Shown here piece after piece: positions 1-8,387 of a stretch of 64,000 nt of DNA. The translations under genes were made by a program, and so were the position numbers. Numbering within the stretch: the stretch's first letter is position 1; each line of letters begins with the position of its first letter. Origin of the DNA: a bacterium 1XD21-13 (GTDB lineage Bacteria > Bacillota > Clostridia > Lachnospirales > Lachnospiraceae); NCBI GenBank assembly GCA_009917555.1, contig QZDX01000006.1:165605-229604 (forward strand). The letters are read 5' to 3'. The notes below the pieces were generated by a model, which did not search any database, was not told the DNA's origin, and worked only from the letters and a program-made list of their open reading frames with translations.

Positions 1-259
1 GGACAACATTCTCCATGATGCGAACATGTCTCTCCACCTCAGCCGGGCAGGTTGTATCTGCGTCAAACTGAATAAAGTAGTAGTATGCTTCTCTCATGTG
101 CTGAATCTCGTAAGCAAGTCTCTTCTTGCCCCAATCCTCAACCTCGGTCACAGTTCCTCCGTAGCGGGCAATGTACTCTTTTGCCTTCTCTACGGTAGCT
201 GTTCTCACGTCATCTTCTACCTTTGCATTCACAACCAATGCTAATTCATACTTGTTCAT
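1..259 (-). CDS. rpsF: 30S ribosomal protein S6, N-terminal part (runs off the window)
   Basis: S6 binds the central domain of 16S rRNA together with S18 in the small subunit. The visible 86 residues begin MNKYELALVVNAKVEDD and contain GGTVTEVEDWGKKRLAYEI and YYYFIQFDAD, which are classic S6 motifs. The C-terminus lies beyond base 1. The start is the ATG at 257-259, preceded by AAAAGGAGGTAAAGC, a strong ribosome site. A promoter lies at 335-363. In Firmicutes rpsF normally leads an rpsF-ssb-rpsR operon, so ssb and rpsR are expected outside the window. Confidence 0.97.
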   Translation of the reverse strand, partial: MNKYELALVVNAKVEDDVRTATVEKAKEYIARYGGTVTEVEDWGKKRLAYEIQHMREAYYYFIQFDADTTCPAEVERHVRIMENVV

Positions 260-334
260 GCTTTACCTCCTTTTGGTCTCTGGCTTCCCCTCTATGGGGG
301 AAACAAGGAAATGAATAATCTATCACGAAATCAA

Positions 335-363
335 ACTATAACACATTTTTCCTGGAAATTCAA
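335..363 (-). promoter_or_regulatory. sigma-A type promoter of rpsF
   Basis: Reading the minus strand, TTGAAT and TATAGT are separated by exactly 17 bases and lie about 75 bases before the rpsF start. A short hairpin (TTCCCC paired with GGGGAA, 285-302) sits in the leader. It could belong to an S6:S18 autoregulatory leader, but I cannot recognise the diagnostic bulge. Confidence 0.7.
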
Positions 364-402
364 GTGCTTTTCCCAAAAATTGAACAGACAAAAAGGGACA
401 CA

Positions 403-585
403 TTAGTCCTGCGTCCGAAGCCCCTTTGTATTCTTCTCCACCAGCTTCCTGGCAATCATAATCTGATGTCCGCAGCCTAAGCATCGCAAGCGAAAATCAG
501 CGCCCACCCGCAGAATCTCCCACTCCGAGCTTCCGCAGGGATGCTGCTTTTTCAGCTTTACGATATCCCCTACCTTATATTCCAC
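403..585 (-). CDS. DUF951 family small protein
   Basis: This is a 60-residue protein beginning MEYKVGDIVKLKKQHPCGS, with a conserved CLGCGH motif and the ending IARKLVEKNTKGL. The pattern VGDIV.LKK.HPCG...W.I...G.D...KC..C...I is that of DUF951, a family with no known function. In Firmicutes it is often encoded near rpsF, as here. The start is GTG at 583-585 behind GGAGAGGTGCTAA. It overlaps the end of the Sir2 gene by 11 bases, suggesting translational coupling. Confidence 0.85.
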   Translation of the reverse strand: MEYKVGDIVKLKKQHPCGSSEWEILRVGADFRLRCLGCGHQIMIARKLVEKNTKGLRTQD

Positions 586-1297
586 TTAGCACCTCTCCTA
601 TGTTGGCCTGTATGAGCAGATCCGCATGACTGTCTCTGGGGGTGGACGCCCGGTTGATAACCACCAGATGCTTCCCTGTAAAGTAATCAATCAGTCCCGC
701 CGCAGGGTACACCGCCAGGGAAGTTCCCCCAATGATCAGAAGGTCCGCATGAGCTATGGCTTCCACGGCTCCCTGAATGGTGCGGTTGTCCAGTCCTTCC
801 TCATAGAGAACCACATCCGGCTTAATCAGGCCGCCGCATTCACAGCGAGGCACGCCCTTCGCATTCAGCATATAGGCCGCATCATAAAATTTGCCGCATT
901 TCTGACAGTAATTCCGATGCACAGACCCATGGAGCTCATACACCTTCTTACTCCCGGCAAGCTGATGGAGGCCGTCAATATTCTGGGTTACCACTGCCGT
1001 CAGCCTTCCCTGCTCCTCAAGCTGGGCCAGCTTTTTATGGGCCGCATTGGGCTTTGCATCCAGGCACAACATCTTTTTCTTGTAAAAACGGTAAAATTCC
1101 TCCGTATTGCTCACAAAAAAGCTGTGGCTTAAGATTGTCTCTGGCGGATATCTCCATTCCTGATGGTACAGCCCGTCCGTGCTTCGAAAATCCGGAATTC
1201 CACTCTCCGTAGACACCCCGGCACCTCCAAAAAATACAATGCGGCTGCTCTCCTTCACATATTCCTTTAGCTGAGCAATTCGTTCCTCCGTGGTCAT
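575..1297 (-). CDS. cobB: NAD-dependent protein deacylase of the Sir2 family
   Basis: This 240-residue cytoplasmic enzyme removes acyl groups from lysine side chains using NAD+. All the family motifs are visible: the NAD-binding GAGVSTESGIPDFRS near residue 26, TQNIDGLH with the catalytic-region histidine shortly after (ELHGSVH), and four zinc-binding cysteines in CQKC and CECGG. The second NAD motif GTSLAVYPA lies near the C-terminus. The length is typical of bacterial sirtuins. The start has the ribosome site GGAAGGG. It is followed directly by the DUF951 gene. Confidence 0.94.
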   Translation of the reverse strand: MTTEERIAQLKEYVKESSRIVFFGGAGVSTESGIPDFRSTDGLYHQEWRYPPETILSHSFFVSNTEEFYRFYKKKMLCLDAKPNAAHKKLAQLEEQGRLTAVVTQNIDGLHQLAGSKKVYELHGSVHRNYCQKCGKFYDAAYMLNAKGVPRCECGGLIKPDVVLYEEGLDNRTIQGAVEAIAHADLLIIGGTSLAVYPAAGLIDYFTGKHLVVINRASTPRDSHADLLIQANIGEVLSGI

Positions 1298-1311
1298 GCT
1301 ATCCCTTCCTT

Positions 1312-2094
1312 CTAATAAACCCTCTTCCCATGAACCACAAAGCGCTTCACTCCGCTTTTGGTACAGGTAGAAAGGGTGATTACCCGATTTTCCTTAGATA
1401 CTTCAATTCCTGTGTCATATAGAGAGCGGTCCTTAATGATCTTTAAGAATCGTTCATACCTCGGATCCGATTCCGCAGAAAAGCCTATGGTGTAGGTATC
1501 ACTGTTGGCATCTGTCTCATAACAGGAAAAGATCTCATAGGCATGTGTGCCATCCTCCAGATCAATGTAAATCATGGGATGATCCACCAGATATGAAGCA
1601 TTGCGGTACTCCTTCAGGCCGCCAAACATGGAGCCATTCTTCATATTATGTCCATAGACAATGGTATGGGGCTCCGAGAAATCCGGCTTATTTAAGTACT
1701 CTACAAAAATGCTGGCAGAGCTGTTCTTTTTTCCGCTAAAGGTGTGATGCAGATAATAAACATCATCATCACCCTGCATCAAAGGATAGCTAATCTCGGT
1801 ATCCGGAATCTCAATCCAACCGATCACATCCTCATTCTCCGCCTTCAACGCCTCCAAATCAATGCGCTGCCGGCGTTCCTCCTCTTCCCCGGAGTCCTCA
1901 CTGTCTTCTCCATATGCCACTTCCGGAAGCTCTTCCTCCACATATTTCTGAAGATCGTCGTATTCATCAGTACCTTCCTTATATTCTAAGAAAATACCTG
2001 CAAGCTGGCTTCCGCAAAAAATCACCATTCCCAAGCACAGTACAAGTGCAACAATCAGTGGTATTGGAATCCGCCGTCTCTTTCTTCGTGCCAT
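1312..2094 (-). CDS. srtB: class B sortase
   Basis: This is a membrane-anchored cysteine transpeptidase that attaches surface proteins, or crosslinks subunits, at the cell wall. Basic residues and one N-terminal membrane helix (IPIPLIVALVLCLGMVIF) are followed by an acidic linker rich in E and D. The catalytic domain has the histidine in HTIVYGHNM and the cysteine in the TLSTC motif, with the arginine following in KRFVVHGKR. I chose the ATG at 2092-2094 because GAGAGGTGAT is correctly spaced before it. In-frame GTG and ATG codons lie just upstream. No sortase substrate is seen nearby. Confidence 0.92.
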   Translation of the reverse strand: MARRKRRRIPIPLIVALVLCLGMVIFCGSQLAGIFLEYKEGTDEYDDLQKYVEEELPEVAYGEDSEDSGEEEERRQRIDLEALKAENEDVIGWIEIPDTEISYPLMQGDDDVYYLHHTFSGKKNSSASIFVEYLNKPDFSEPHTIVYGHNMKNGSMFGGLKEYRNASYLVDHPMIYIDLEDGTHAYEIFSCYETDANSDTYTIGFSAESDPRYERFLKIIKDRSLYDTGIEVSKENRVITLSTCTKSGVKRFVVHGKRVY

Positions 2095-2147
2095 TTTTAT
2101 CATCACCTCTCGTTTATTCTATCAAACTACCTGTAAAAAAACCAGAT

Positions 2148-2765
2148 CTAATTGCCAAAAGCCTGCAAAGTCTCAAAGAAAATCTGAATTGGCTCCTTTA
2201 AAAAATCCGTCTCCTCCGAGCAGGCCGCAAGGCTTAGTGCCCTGTCATGAAAAGGATAAAGTCTGTAATAATAGCTTCTGTCATTTCGGCTTTGCCGGAC
2301 CTGGCCCTCCTCTCTGTAAACTTCTTCCACATAAAAGGAATTTAACGGGATTCCAAGCCCTGAGCCCTCCGCCTTCATAAAGCTTTCCTTCAGCACCCAC
2401 AGATCGTAAAACAAAAGCTCCCTTTTGTCCTCAGATGCCATCTCATATGCCCTCTGTTCCTTAGGATGAAACTTTTTTACCACCAGATCCCGCCGCTTTC
2501 TGCCTTTATGACACTCCACATCAATTCCTACGGGCTTCTCCCCTATGGCGCAGGCCGCATACCTTCCACTGTGGGAAAGATTGATATGAATCCCCGGATG
2601 CTCCGGAAGAAACGGCTTTCCCTTGGCGTCCCGTTCCAGGAAAATAGAATCTATCTCTGGATACTGTCTTTTGAGTGCCGTTTCAAGGAGTCGATGCGCC
2701 CATTTTGACTGAAGCCCCGGCTTCCTTTCCCCGTCCGGTATTTCCGCCCAATATACATGCACCAT
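2148..2765 (-). CDS. 4'-phosphopantetheinyl transferase, Sfp type
   Basis: The enzyme transfers phosphopantetheine from coenzyme A to carrier-protein serines of fatty-acid, polyketide or nonribosomal-peptide synthesis. The 205-residue protein shows the Mg2+/CoA motifs GIDVE near residue 82 and WVLKESFMKAEG near residue 123, plus HINLSHSG. The length suits the Sfp group rather than the shorter AcpS group. It starts five bases after the stop of the small gene upstream, so the two are probably co-transcribed. No synthase cluster is present in this window. Confidence 0.92.
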   Translation of the reverse strand: MVHVYWAEIPDGERKPGLQSKWAHRLLETALKRQYPEIDSIFLERDAKGKPFLPEHPGIHINLSHSGRYAACAIGEKPVGIDVECHKGRKRRDLVVKKFHPKEQRAYEMASEDKRELLFYDLWVLKESFMKAEGSGLGIPLNSFYVEEVYREEGQVRQSRNDRSYYYRLYPFHDRALSLAACSEETDFLKEPIQIFFETLQAFGN

Positions 2766-2769
2766 ATGC

Positions 2770-2967
2770 CTACCGTCTCTTCTGCTTGTCCAGCAGCTCC
2801 ATCAGCGCCTCATCACTGTCAGAAATCCAGACGTCCTCCTCCTGGACATTCAACCCCAGATATTCCCGCAGCGTGCAGGGCTCGTCACTATTTCCCCAAG
2901 CCTCTATATAAATATCAATCTCCTCAAAGGGGATCTCTCCTGCCAGATACCTTTCTTTAAACCTCAT
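2770..2967 (-). CDS. uncharacterised small acidic protein
   Basis: I do not recognise this 65-residue protein. It begins MRFKERYLAGEIPFEEID and ends with a charged helix (EALMELLDKQKRR). I chose the ATG at 2967 because AAGGAGGAGCCT sits directly in front. An upstream in-frame start would add 14 residues with no ribosome site. It is translationally close to the Sfp-type transferase gene. Nothing in it indicates catalysis, so it may be a small regulator or adaptor. Confidence 0.6.
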   Translation of the reverse strand: MRFKERYLAGEIPFEEIDIYIEAWGNSDEPCTLREYLGLNVQEEDVWISDSDEALMELLDKQKRR

Positions 2968-3023
2968 AGGCTCCTCCTTGGCTTTTATCTCTACTATACT
3001 ATAGCCCATTTACCGGACATGTG

Positions 3024-3062
3024 CAAGGGCAGTCTCAGCTTTCACTGCCAAGACTGCCCTTG
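3024..3062 (-). terminator. 12-bp stem hairpin after the ribbon-helix-helix gene
   Basis: CAAGGGCAGTCT pairs perfectly with AGACTGCCCTTG across a 15-base loop. It lies 15 bases beyond the stop of the gene at 3077. There is no clean T tract on the minus strand, so it may stabilise the mRNA end rather than terminate efficiently. Confidence 0.5.
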
Positions 3063-3076
3063 TGTTCCATCTTTCT

Positions 3077-3280
3077 TTATTCAATATGAATATCCAGAGG
3101 CTTATCCAGCTCCTCCGATACATACTTCCCATTCTTCTTCCTCTGGCGTACACATTCGGATAGAAGATATTCGATCTGCCCGTTGACCGAGCGGAAATCG
3201 TCCTCTGCCCAGGCGGCAATTTCACCATACAGCTTTGCAGAAAGGCGAAGGGGAATCTGTTTTTTCTGAGTATCCGCCAT
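3077..3280 (-). CDS. Arc-like ribbon-helix-helix DNA-binding protein
   Basis: This 67-residue protein opens with the beta-strand KKQIPLRLSAKLYGEIAAWA, followed by a helix with SVNGQIEYLLSECV. That is the MetJ/Arc fold pattern in which the strand inserts in the DNA major groove. The start lies two bases after the stop of the SPFH gene, so the pair is one operon. In Clostridia I recall this coupling of an SPFH protein with a small RHH protein as common. The role could be autoregulation. It could also be a toxin-antitoxin-like component, but no toxin is visible. Confidence 0.75.
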   Translation of the reverse strand: MADTQKKQIPLRLSAKLYGEIAAWAEDDFRSVNGQIEYLLSECVRQRKKNGKYVSEELDKPLDIHIE

Positions 3281-3282
3281 AC

Positions 3283-4305
3283 TTAATACAGGCTTCCGGA
3301 ATTGACAACCGGCTGGGCATCATGATTGCCGCACAGAACTACCAGGAGATTGGATACCATTGCCGCCTTACGTTCCTCATCCAGCTCCACCAACTGCTTC
3401 TCATTCAGGCGCTCCAGAGCCATCTCCACCATGCCTACGGCTCCGTCTACAATCATTTTCCTTGCATCAATAATGGCTGATGCCTGCTGTCTCTGCAGCA
3501 TAACAGCCGCAATCTCCGGCGCATAGGCCAGGTAGGTGATCCGCGCCTCCAGAATCTCCAGGCCGGCGTCCGCCACCTTCTGCTGAATCTCGTTGCGGAT
3601 GCGGGAGGCCACTACCTCACTGGATCCCCGCAGACTTCCCTCGTCGGCTATGCCGTCACCGGTGGTATCCACATTGGGAGCTACATCGTAGGGGTAAACC
3701 CGCACAATGTCCCGAAGAGCGCTGTCACACTGGAGGGAAAGATATTCCTTATAATTGTCCACGTTAAAGACTGCCTTGGCCGTATCCACCACCCGCCACA
3801 TAACGGCAATTCCGATTTCCACTGGATTGCCCAGGCAGTCATTGATCTTCTGGCGACTGTTGTTCAGGGTCATAATCTTAAGGGAAATCTTTCTGTTGCC
3901 GCCGTCACTACTGAGAGCTGCCTGCCCGTAGGAGAGCATCAGAGACTTGCCGGAGCCTCCGTCCACATCCCCGCTCTGATTGAGCCTTGTCTTGGCCGCC
4001 GGATTCACACTGCTGCAAAAAGGATTCACATAGTAGAAGCCCTCCTCCTTCAAGGTGCCCATATAGTTGCCAAACAGTGTAAGCACCAGGGCCTCCTGGG
4101 GCTTCAAAATCTTGAGACCCATAAGGGGAATCCATCCCACCGTGATCCATATAACTCCCACTACGATCAGAAGCACCCCAAGAGCACCGTCAACTGACAA
4201 GTTTGCTCCCAAGATCACGCACCCGATTCCTGCCGCGTATAGTAGGATAATCAAAGCCAGCATGACAAAGCCATTTTTCTTATGGTTTAAAATTTTTTCC
4301 TGCAT
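3283..4305 (-). CDS. SPFH/Band 7 domain membrane protein
   Basis: This 340-residue protein has two N-terminal hydrophobic segments ([20 protein letters not shown] and a second ending LKILKPQEA). They are followed by a band-7 domain with [28 protein letters not shown] and [22 protein letters not shown] proteins such as stomatins and flotillins assemble large cages on membranes and modulate partner proteases or lipid domains. I chose the ATG at 4303-4305 because GGAGGATATTTTT precedes it. An upstream in-frame start lacks a ribosome site. The RHH gene follows immediately. Confidence 0.85.
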   Translation of the reverse strand: MQEKILNHKKNGFVMLALIILLYAAGIGCVILGANLSVDGALGVLLIVVGVIWITVGWIPLMGLKILKPQEALVLTLFGNYMGTLKEEGFYYVNPFCSSVNPAAKTRLNQSGDVDGGSGKSLMLSYGQAALSSDGGNRKISLKIMTLNNSRQKINDCLGNPVEIGIAVMWRVVDTAKAVFNVDNYKEYLSLQCDSALRDIVRVYPYDVAPNVDTTGDGIADEGSLRGSSEVVASRIRNEIQQKVADAGLEILEARITYLAYAPEIAAVMLQRQQASAIIDARKMIVDGAVGMVEMALERLNEKQLVELDEERKAAMVSNLLVVLCGNHDAQPVVNSGSLY

Positions 4306-4393
4306 AAAAATATCCTCCGTTCTTTTTGATATCAAAATCATATCATATAGATATTTTTATGTCAAGAGCCATTTAACAATTTTTATAAAAAAC

Positions 4394-4429
4394 AATACCG
4401 GAGAGAGAATAGCCCACCTCCCCGGTATT
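4394..4429 (-). terminator. intrinsic terminator after the gene at 4431
   Basis: On the minus strand AATACCGG pairs with CCGGTATT, with further G/C pairing inside, and GTTTTTTATAAAA follows. It begins one base after the stop codon of the gene at 4431-4742. Confidence 0.8.
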
Positions 4430-4430
4430 A

Positions 4431-4742
4431 TTATCGGAAATTGATTACCCACCTGTTTTCTGACTGATAATAGATTAACCATACCCTTATGCTCTGACCA
4501 TGGAGTACCAGCGTACAGTCATATTCTATGGCAGGAAATCCTGCATACCTCTTTTTTTCCTGGGAATGCACTGTAATTTCACGGATTGTCTGTATTTCCC
4601 CATTCTCATCCTGGATCTTCAGCATCAAGGGCATCACCCTCCCGGTACTGGTGAACCAGCACTGGCAGCCGATTTTCTTCTGAGTCCCTCTGACCTTACC
4701 TGCATCTGCTCCGGAGGAATTCGTACCTATTCCAAATGCCAC
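4431..4742 (-). CDS. uncharacterised protein downstream of dinB
   Basis: This is a 103-residue protein beside the Y-family polymerase. It begins MAFGIGTNSSGADAGKVRGT. The centre, FTSTGRVMPLMLKIQDENGE, and the end, VWLIYYQSENRWVINFR, suggest a small beta-rich fold. The start is GTG at 4740-4742 behind AAGGGGGAACCAGA. It lies 18 bases after the dinB stop and ends in a clear terminator, so it is probably the last gene of the SOS-controlled dinB transcript. I recognise no named family. Confidence 0.65.
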   Translation of the reverse strand: MAFGIGTNSSGADAGKVRGTQKKIGCQCWFTSTGRVMPLMLKIQDENGEIQTIREITVHSQEKKRYAGFPAIEYDCTLVLHGQSIRVWLIYYQSENRWVINFR

Positions 4743-4760
4743 TCTGGTTCCCCCTTTCTA

Positions 4761-6020
4761 TCAAACCATTATCCTGTCATAATCTACGGACCGCTTTTCC
4801 CTGGATATTCCCCCGCTCATATGGTCAATAGGCTGGTTAAGGAATGAAGCACGCATAAGGGCATCTGTTCCAAAGCGTCTCCTTATGTCATCCACCGTCT
4901 CATCCATTCTGGAAAGCTTTTCATAGTCAATTTCATCAAACAGGTTCAGTTGTCTGCCGGGGTCGGATCCGCTTACCCTGCCCGTATGCACACCCAGGTG
5001 ACGGATGGGCCTGCCGTTCCACAGTTCCCGAAACAGGCTGCAGGCCGCCCTATATATTTCTATGGTCAAATCTGTGGGACAACGAAGCCTCTTTTGGTGA
5101 GACACATAAGCCAGGTCAGAATACCGGATGCCTACGGATACCATACAGACCTGTACTTGGTCTGTGCGCAGACGGTTCCCTACCGTTTCGGAAAGTGCCA
5201 GAAGTACCCGATCCGCTGTTTCCACATCCACCACATCAAAGGGCGTTGTGGTGCTGTTTCCATAACCCTTATTTGCTGCAGGCTGTGAAAACACCGGGGA
5301 AAAATCAATCCCATTGGCAAATCCCCAGATAACCTCCCCCTGCTTTTTCAGCATGCTCTTCAACCATGCCGGATCTGTGCCCGCCAGTTCCCCAATGGTC
5401 CGGATTCCCATAGATAAGAGCTTTGCGGTAGTTGCACGTCCTACAAAAAACAGATCGGATACAGGGAGCGGCCACATCTTTTCTTTTATTTCCTCCGGAT
5501 ACAATGTATGCATCCGGTCCGGCTTCTGAAAGTCCGACGCCATCTTTGCAAGCAGCTTATTGGTGGATATCCCTATATTGACTGTAAATCCCAGCTCTTC
5601 CCGCACGCGGTCTTTGATCTGCACTGCTGTTTCCTCCGGTGTGCCGAACAGGTGGCAGCTTGCGCTCATATCCATAAAGGCTTCATCAATACTGTACTGC
5701 TCCACTGTATCAGAGTATTCCCTCAGAATTTCCATAAAGGCCCTGGAGCACTGCTCATACAGACCATAGTTTGGGGGAACCAGCACTAGATCCGGATATT
5801 TCCTCTTCGCCTCCGGAATAGATTCCCCTGTCTTAATCCCATATTTTTTAGCCGGAATGGATTTTGCCAGTATGATCCCGTGCCGCAGGGTAATATCTCC
5901 TCCTACTGCAGAAACAGCCTCCCTCAGATCCTGTTTTCCGCCCTTATGGGTTAGACGATAAACAGCCTCCCAGGAAAGGAAGGCTGAATTGACATCTATA
6001 TGAAAAACAATATTTTTCAA
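4761..6020 (-). CDS. dinB: Y-family DNA polymerase (DinB/Pol IV-like)
   Basis: This is a translesion DNA polymerase of about 419 residues. Visible motifs are FHIDVNSAFLSWEA with a metal-binding aspartate, SIDEAFMDMSA with the catalytic D and E, the helix-hairpin-helix region AKLLSMGIRTIGELAG, and a little-finger domain with IRHLGVHTGRVS. The best start is TTG at 6018-6020 because AGGAGGTGAACATACG precedes it. Thirteen extra in-frame codons upstream would run through the ribosome site. Two LexA-like boxes, one in the promoter and one over the start, indicate SOS control. The SRAP gene lies upstream on the same strand. Confidence 0.92.
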   Translation of the reverse strand: MKNIVFHIDVNSAFLSWEAVYRLTHKGGKQDLREAVSAVGGDITLRHGIILAKSIPAKKYGIKTGESIPEAKRKYPDLVLVPPNYGLYEQCSRAFMEILREYSDTVEQYSIDEAFMDMSASCHLFGTPEETAVQIKDRVREELGFTVNIGISTNKLLAKMASDFQKPDRMHTLYPEEIKEKMWPLPVSDLFFVGRATTAKLLSMGIRTIGELAGTDPAWLKSMLKKQGEVIWGFANGIDFSPVFSQPAANKGYGNSTTTPFDVVDVETADRVLLALSETVGNRLRTDQVQVCMVSVGIRYSDLAYVSHQKRLRCPTDLTIEIYRAACSLFRELWNGRPIRHLGVHTGRVSGSDPGRQLNLFDEIDYEKLSRMDETVDDIRRRFGTDALMRASFLNQPIDHMSGGISREKRSVDYDRIMV

Positions 6021-6074
6021 ACGTATGTTCACCTCCTGTAAATTCATTGTAGTAAACATACGTTCTTATTTCAA
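6019..6074 (-). promoter_or_regulatory. dinB promoter with two LexA (SOS) boxes
   Basis: On the minus strand TTGAAA (6069-6074) and TACAAT (6046-6051) are separated by 17 bases. GAACGTATGTTT (6054-6065) fills the spacer. A second box, GAACATACGTTT (6019-6030), covers the region between ribosome site and start codon. Both fit the clostridial LexA pattern GAAC-N4-GTTY. LexA bound here should block RNA polymerase binding and early elongation. Confidence 0.82.
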
Positions 6075-6115
6075 GCGGTAATATCTGTTAATCTCTCTCT
6101 TGATCCAGTAGATGC

Positions 6116-6721
6116 TCAGAACAGGCTCAGCTGCTCATAATCCGTTTTCCGCTCCAGCAGACAAGGGGTCTTCTGCAGGATGCCCTCCATCTTCGTATCA
6201 TCCAGCATCCATTCCGCAATCTCCTGGCGCTCCAGAATCAGCGGCATTCGGTCATGCACCGGCTCCATGGACGCGTTTGCCGCAGTTGTAAGAATCACAA
6301 AATGCTCCCCATCCTCATACTGTCTGCAAAACCCTGCCATAAACAGAATCGGCATATCGCTCCTGCAAAATGTATTTTTCTCTCTTTTTCGGTTCCATTC
6401 GTAAAACCAGGATGCAGGAATTACAATGCGCCTGTGAAGGATACTGTCCCGAAACAGGGGCTTTTCCAACGCTGACTCACATCTGGCATTAAAAATCAGT
6501 TTTTTTCCTTCAAAACCGGGGAATCCCCAATGCTGCCATCTGCAGCATATGGAACCCTCTTTTCCGGACAGCACCGGTGCGGCTTTGCCCGGATAGATAT
6601 CGACCGCCTTGATCCGGCTTACCGCCTGTAAGGATTCCCGCCTTTTCCTCTCGTCCATCTGCCTGACCAGCTTTTCAATTTCCCTGGCCGTCTCATCATC
6701 CACATAGTATCTGCCGCACAT
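6116..6721 (-). CDS. SOS response-associated peptidase family protein (YedK/HMCES-like)
   Basis: SRAP proteins cap abasic sites in single-stranded DNA by a covalent bond to cysteine 2. The 201-residue protein starts MCGRYYVDD, so Cys2 is present after removal of Met1. It contains FNARCESALEKPLFRD, the catalytic-region RRIVIPASWFYEWNR with its glutamate, and HDRMPLIL with the conserved histidine. These are the full set of family residues. The ribosome site CAGAGGAG precedes the ATG. It neighbours dinB, which fits DNA-damage tolerance, although I found no LexA box in front of this gene. Confidence 0.93.
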   Translation of the reverse strand: MCGRYYVDDETAREIEKLVRQMDERKRRESLQAVSRIKAVDIYPGKAAPVLSGKEGSICCRWQHWGFPGFEGKKLIFNARCESALEKPLFRDSILHRRIVIPASWFYEWNRKREKNTFCRSDMPILFMAGFCRQYEDGEHFVILTTAANASMEPVHDRMPLILERQEIAEWMLDDTKMEGILQKTPCLLERKTDYEQLSLF

Positions 6722-6816
6722 AAAATCTCCTCTGAACGATTTTTCTTTATCTTACTACTTATTCTGCCCGGTCTCAAGTAAACAGATACCTTTATATGTA
6801 TTTATAAATTTTTAAT

Positions 6817-7572
6817 TTACAGCCCCTTACTTACTAAAATCTTATCAAACTTCTTCTCCGACAGAATTTCATGAGTCACAAGCTGTCCGTCATAGAAAAG
6901 GGAAAAGGTTGTAAAGGGCGAAGGCGCTTTCTGTGCGTCTTCTTTAGTCTGTATATGTACGGACCGAAGGGCCACATTCCTGGCTTTTGCCATATTCTCC
7001 AATATCGGTACGTACTTTGCCGTAAAGGGGCACTGGTCTGTGTAGTACAGCGCAAATCCCTCCGGCATATCTTCATGCCTGTGCACACTATCCCGGAAAC
7101 GGGGAAGCGGAGCGTCCTCCTCAAAGGGCAGATACATCAGCTCAAAATAAGGCTCTGCCGTGTCCGCTGTCTGAAATCCCTTATAGCTCATATATTTCCG
7201 GTCAGAGAGGAATCCCATTTTCTTTTTGGAGGACAGGATCACAAGCCCCTTTTTCCCTTTCTCTTTGCTGTCCCGGATACACGCATCCATCAGGAGGTTG
7301 GAATAACCATGTCCCTTGAACTGCCCGGATACCCACAGGCAGTCAATGTACATATAATCCTTTGCCTCAATGGGCGCCCATGCATATTCCGCAGGGATAT
7401 ACTCAATGAAGCATTTCCCACGGACATTGCCTTTTAAGAACACCAGCCCCTCATCCAGCCTGGCTTTAAGCCAATTCTTTTTAGACATGACCTGAATATC
7501 CTTGTTATTGGAAATGGCACAGCAGATGTGCTCCTCTTCCATATTTTCGTGCGTCAGCTTTACAAATTCCAT
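6817..7572 (-). CDS. GNAT acetyltransferase with C-terminal YoaP-like domain
   Basis: The N-terminal half (about residues 1-140) is a GNAT fold: YMYIDCLWVSGQFKGHGYSN contains the acetyl-CoA loop with the G-x-G-x pattern, followed by LLMDACIRDSKEKGKKGLVI. The second half, with ALYYTDQCPFTAKYVPILEN, has a thioredoxin-like strand and CPF motif typical of the YoaP C-terminal region. The substrate is unknown. The ATG has the ribosome site GGAGGCAATAGAGC. It appears monocistronic. Confidence 0.82.
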   Translation of the reverse strand: MEFVKLTHENMEEEHICCAISNNKDIQVMSKKNWLKARLDEGLVFLKGNVRGKCFIEYIPAEYAWAPIEAKDYMYIDCLWVSGQFKGHGYSNLLMDACIRDSKEKGKKGLVILSSKKKMGFLSDRKYMSYKGFQTADTAEPYFELMYLPFEEDAPLPRFRDSVHRHEDMPEGFALYYTDQCPFTAKYVPILENMAKARNVALRSVHIQTKEDAQKAPSPFTTFSLFYDGQLVTHEILSEKKFDKILVSKGL

Positions 7573-7685
7573 GCTCTATTGCCTCCTTATCCTTCAATCT
7601 GCATTTCTGTATCATAACAGGTTCAGCCTAACCACCCCTGATAAAATGCAATCACACCAAATCCCCAATTCCTTTAATGACATAA

Positions 7686-8333
7686 TTATTCCGCCCCGCT
7701 CAAATTGTATATGATTGCCAAAGCAATCTTTCCAGCCATATCTCTATCACTTGTATTCTGCGGTGACTTCCCGTAGATAGCAAAGCAGTACCCATGATAT
7801 GCCCAGTCTATCATAAACATATCTCCGCCTTCATTTACCCTCATATAAGGAGAAACAGATTCCCCGTCTGCAGTTGACGCCGTCCACTCAATTTTAGTGG
7901 AATCCACAAAGGTCTCACCCGGCAGAATGAATTCCTCTCCTTTGCCGGCAGCAAACGTACAGAGCCCTACATTCTCTAATTCAAATTCAATTTGCAGTTC
8001 ATCCTCCTCTGTTTTTATAACTTCGACATTTGACGTGATCGACATACCATCCAGCACCTCCTTTGGGTTGCCGAATTTTTCTGCGTTCACTACCTCCGCT
8101 TCACCCAGACCGGCACTATCTTCCTGATTATCTTCCGATCCCGTTTGGGCGCTTTCTGTTTCTTGCTTCTGTCCCTGTGCATCGTATTCTGCCGTGGTAT
8201 CATCAACATCAGGAACAATAATTTCTTCTGTCTGAATTGATTTGGATGGCATGCCGCCGCATCCCGCCAATCCTAATAAAACGCCGGCCGCAAGAGCCAT
8301 ACCGCTTAATATTCTAAGATTTTTATTGTACAT
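7686..8333 (-). CDS. lipoprotein of unknown function
   Basis: This 215-residue exported lipoprotein has the signal peptide NLRILSGMALAAGVLLGLAGC with lipobox LAGC. An acidic, low-complexity linker (residues about 40-75, rich in D, E, Q, T) spaces it from the membrane. The remaining beta-rich domain has IEFELENVGLCTFAAGKGEE and DWAYHGYCFAIYGKS. I do not recognise the domain. It stands alone between the acetyltransferase gene and the AgrC-like kinase gene. A link to that sensor is possible but not shown. Confidence 0.75.
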   Translation of the reverse strand: MYNKNLRILSGMALAAGVLLGLAGCGGMPSKSIQTEEIIVPDVDDTTAEYDAQGQKQETESAQTGSEDNQEDSAGLGEAEVVNAEKFGNPKEVLDGMSITSNVEVIKTEEDELQIEFELENVGLCTFAAGKGEEFILPGETFVDSTKIEWTASTADGESVSPYMRVNEGGDMFMIDWAYHGYCFAIYGKSPQNTSDRDMAGKIALAIIYNLSGAE

Positions 8334-8387
8334 AACCTATTTCCTTTCTTCTGAAAATCCGCTTGTTACCTTGCAGAAAATAACCTG

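Noticed and set aside
285..302. S6:S18 riboswitch-like leader before rpsF
   Set aside because: A hairpin is present, but I cannot identify the conserved bulge that defines that motif.
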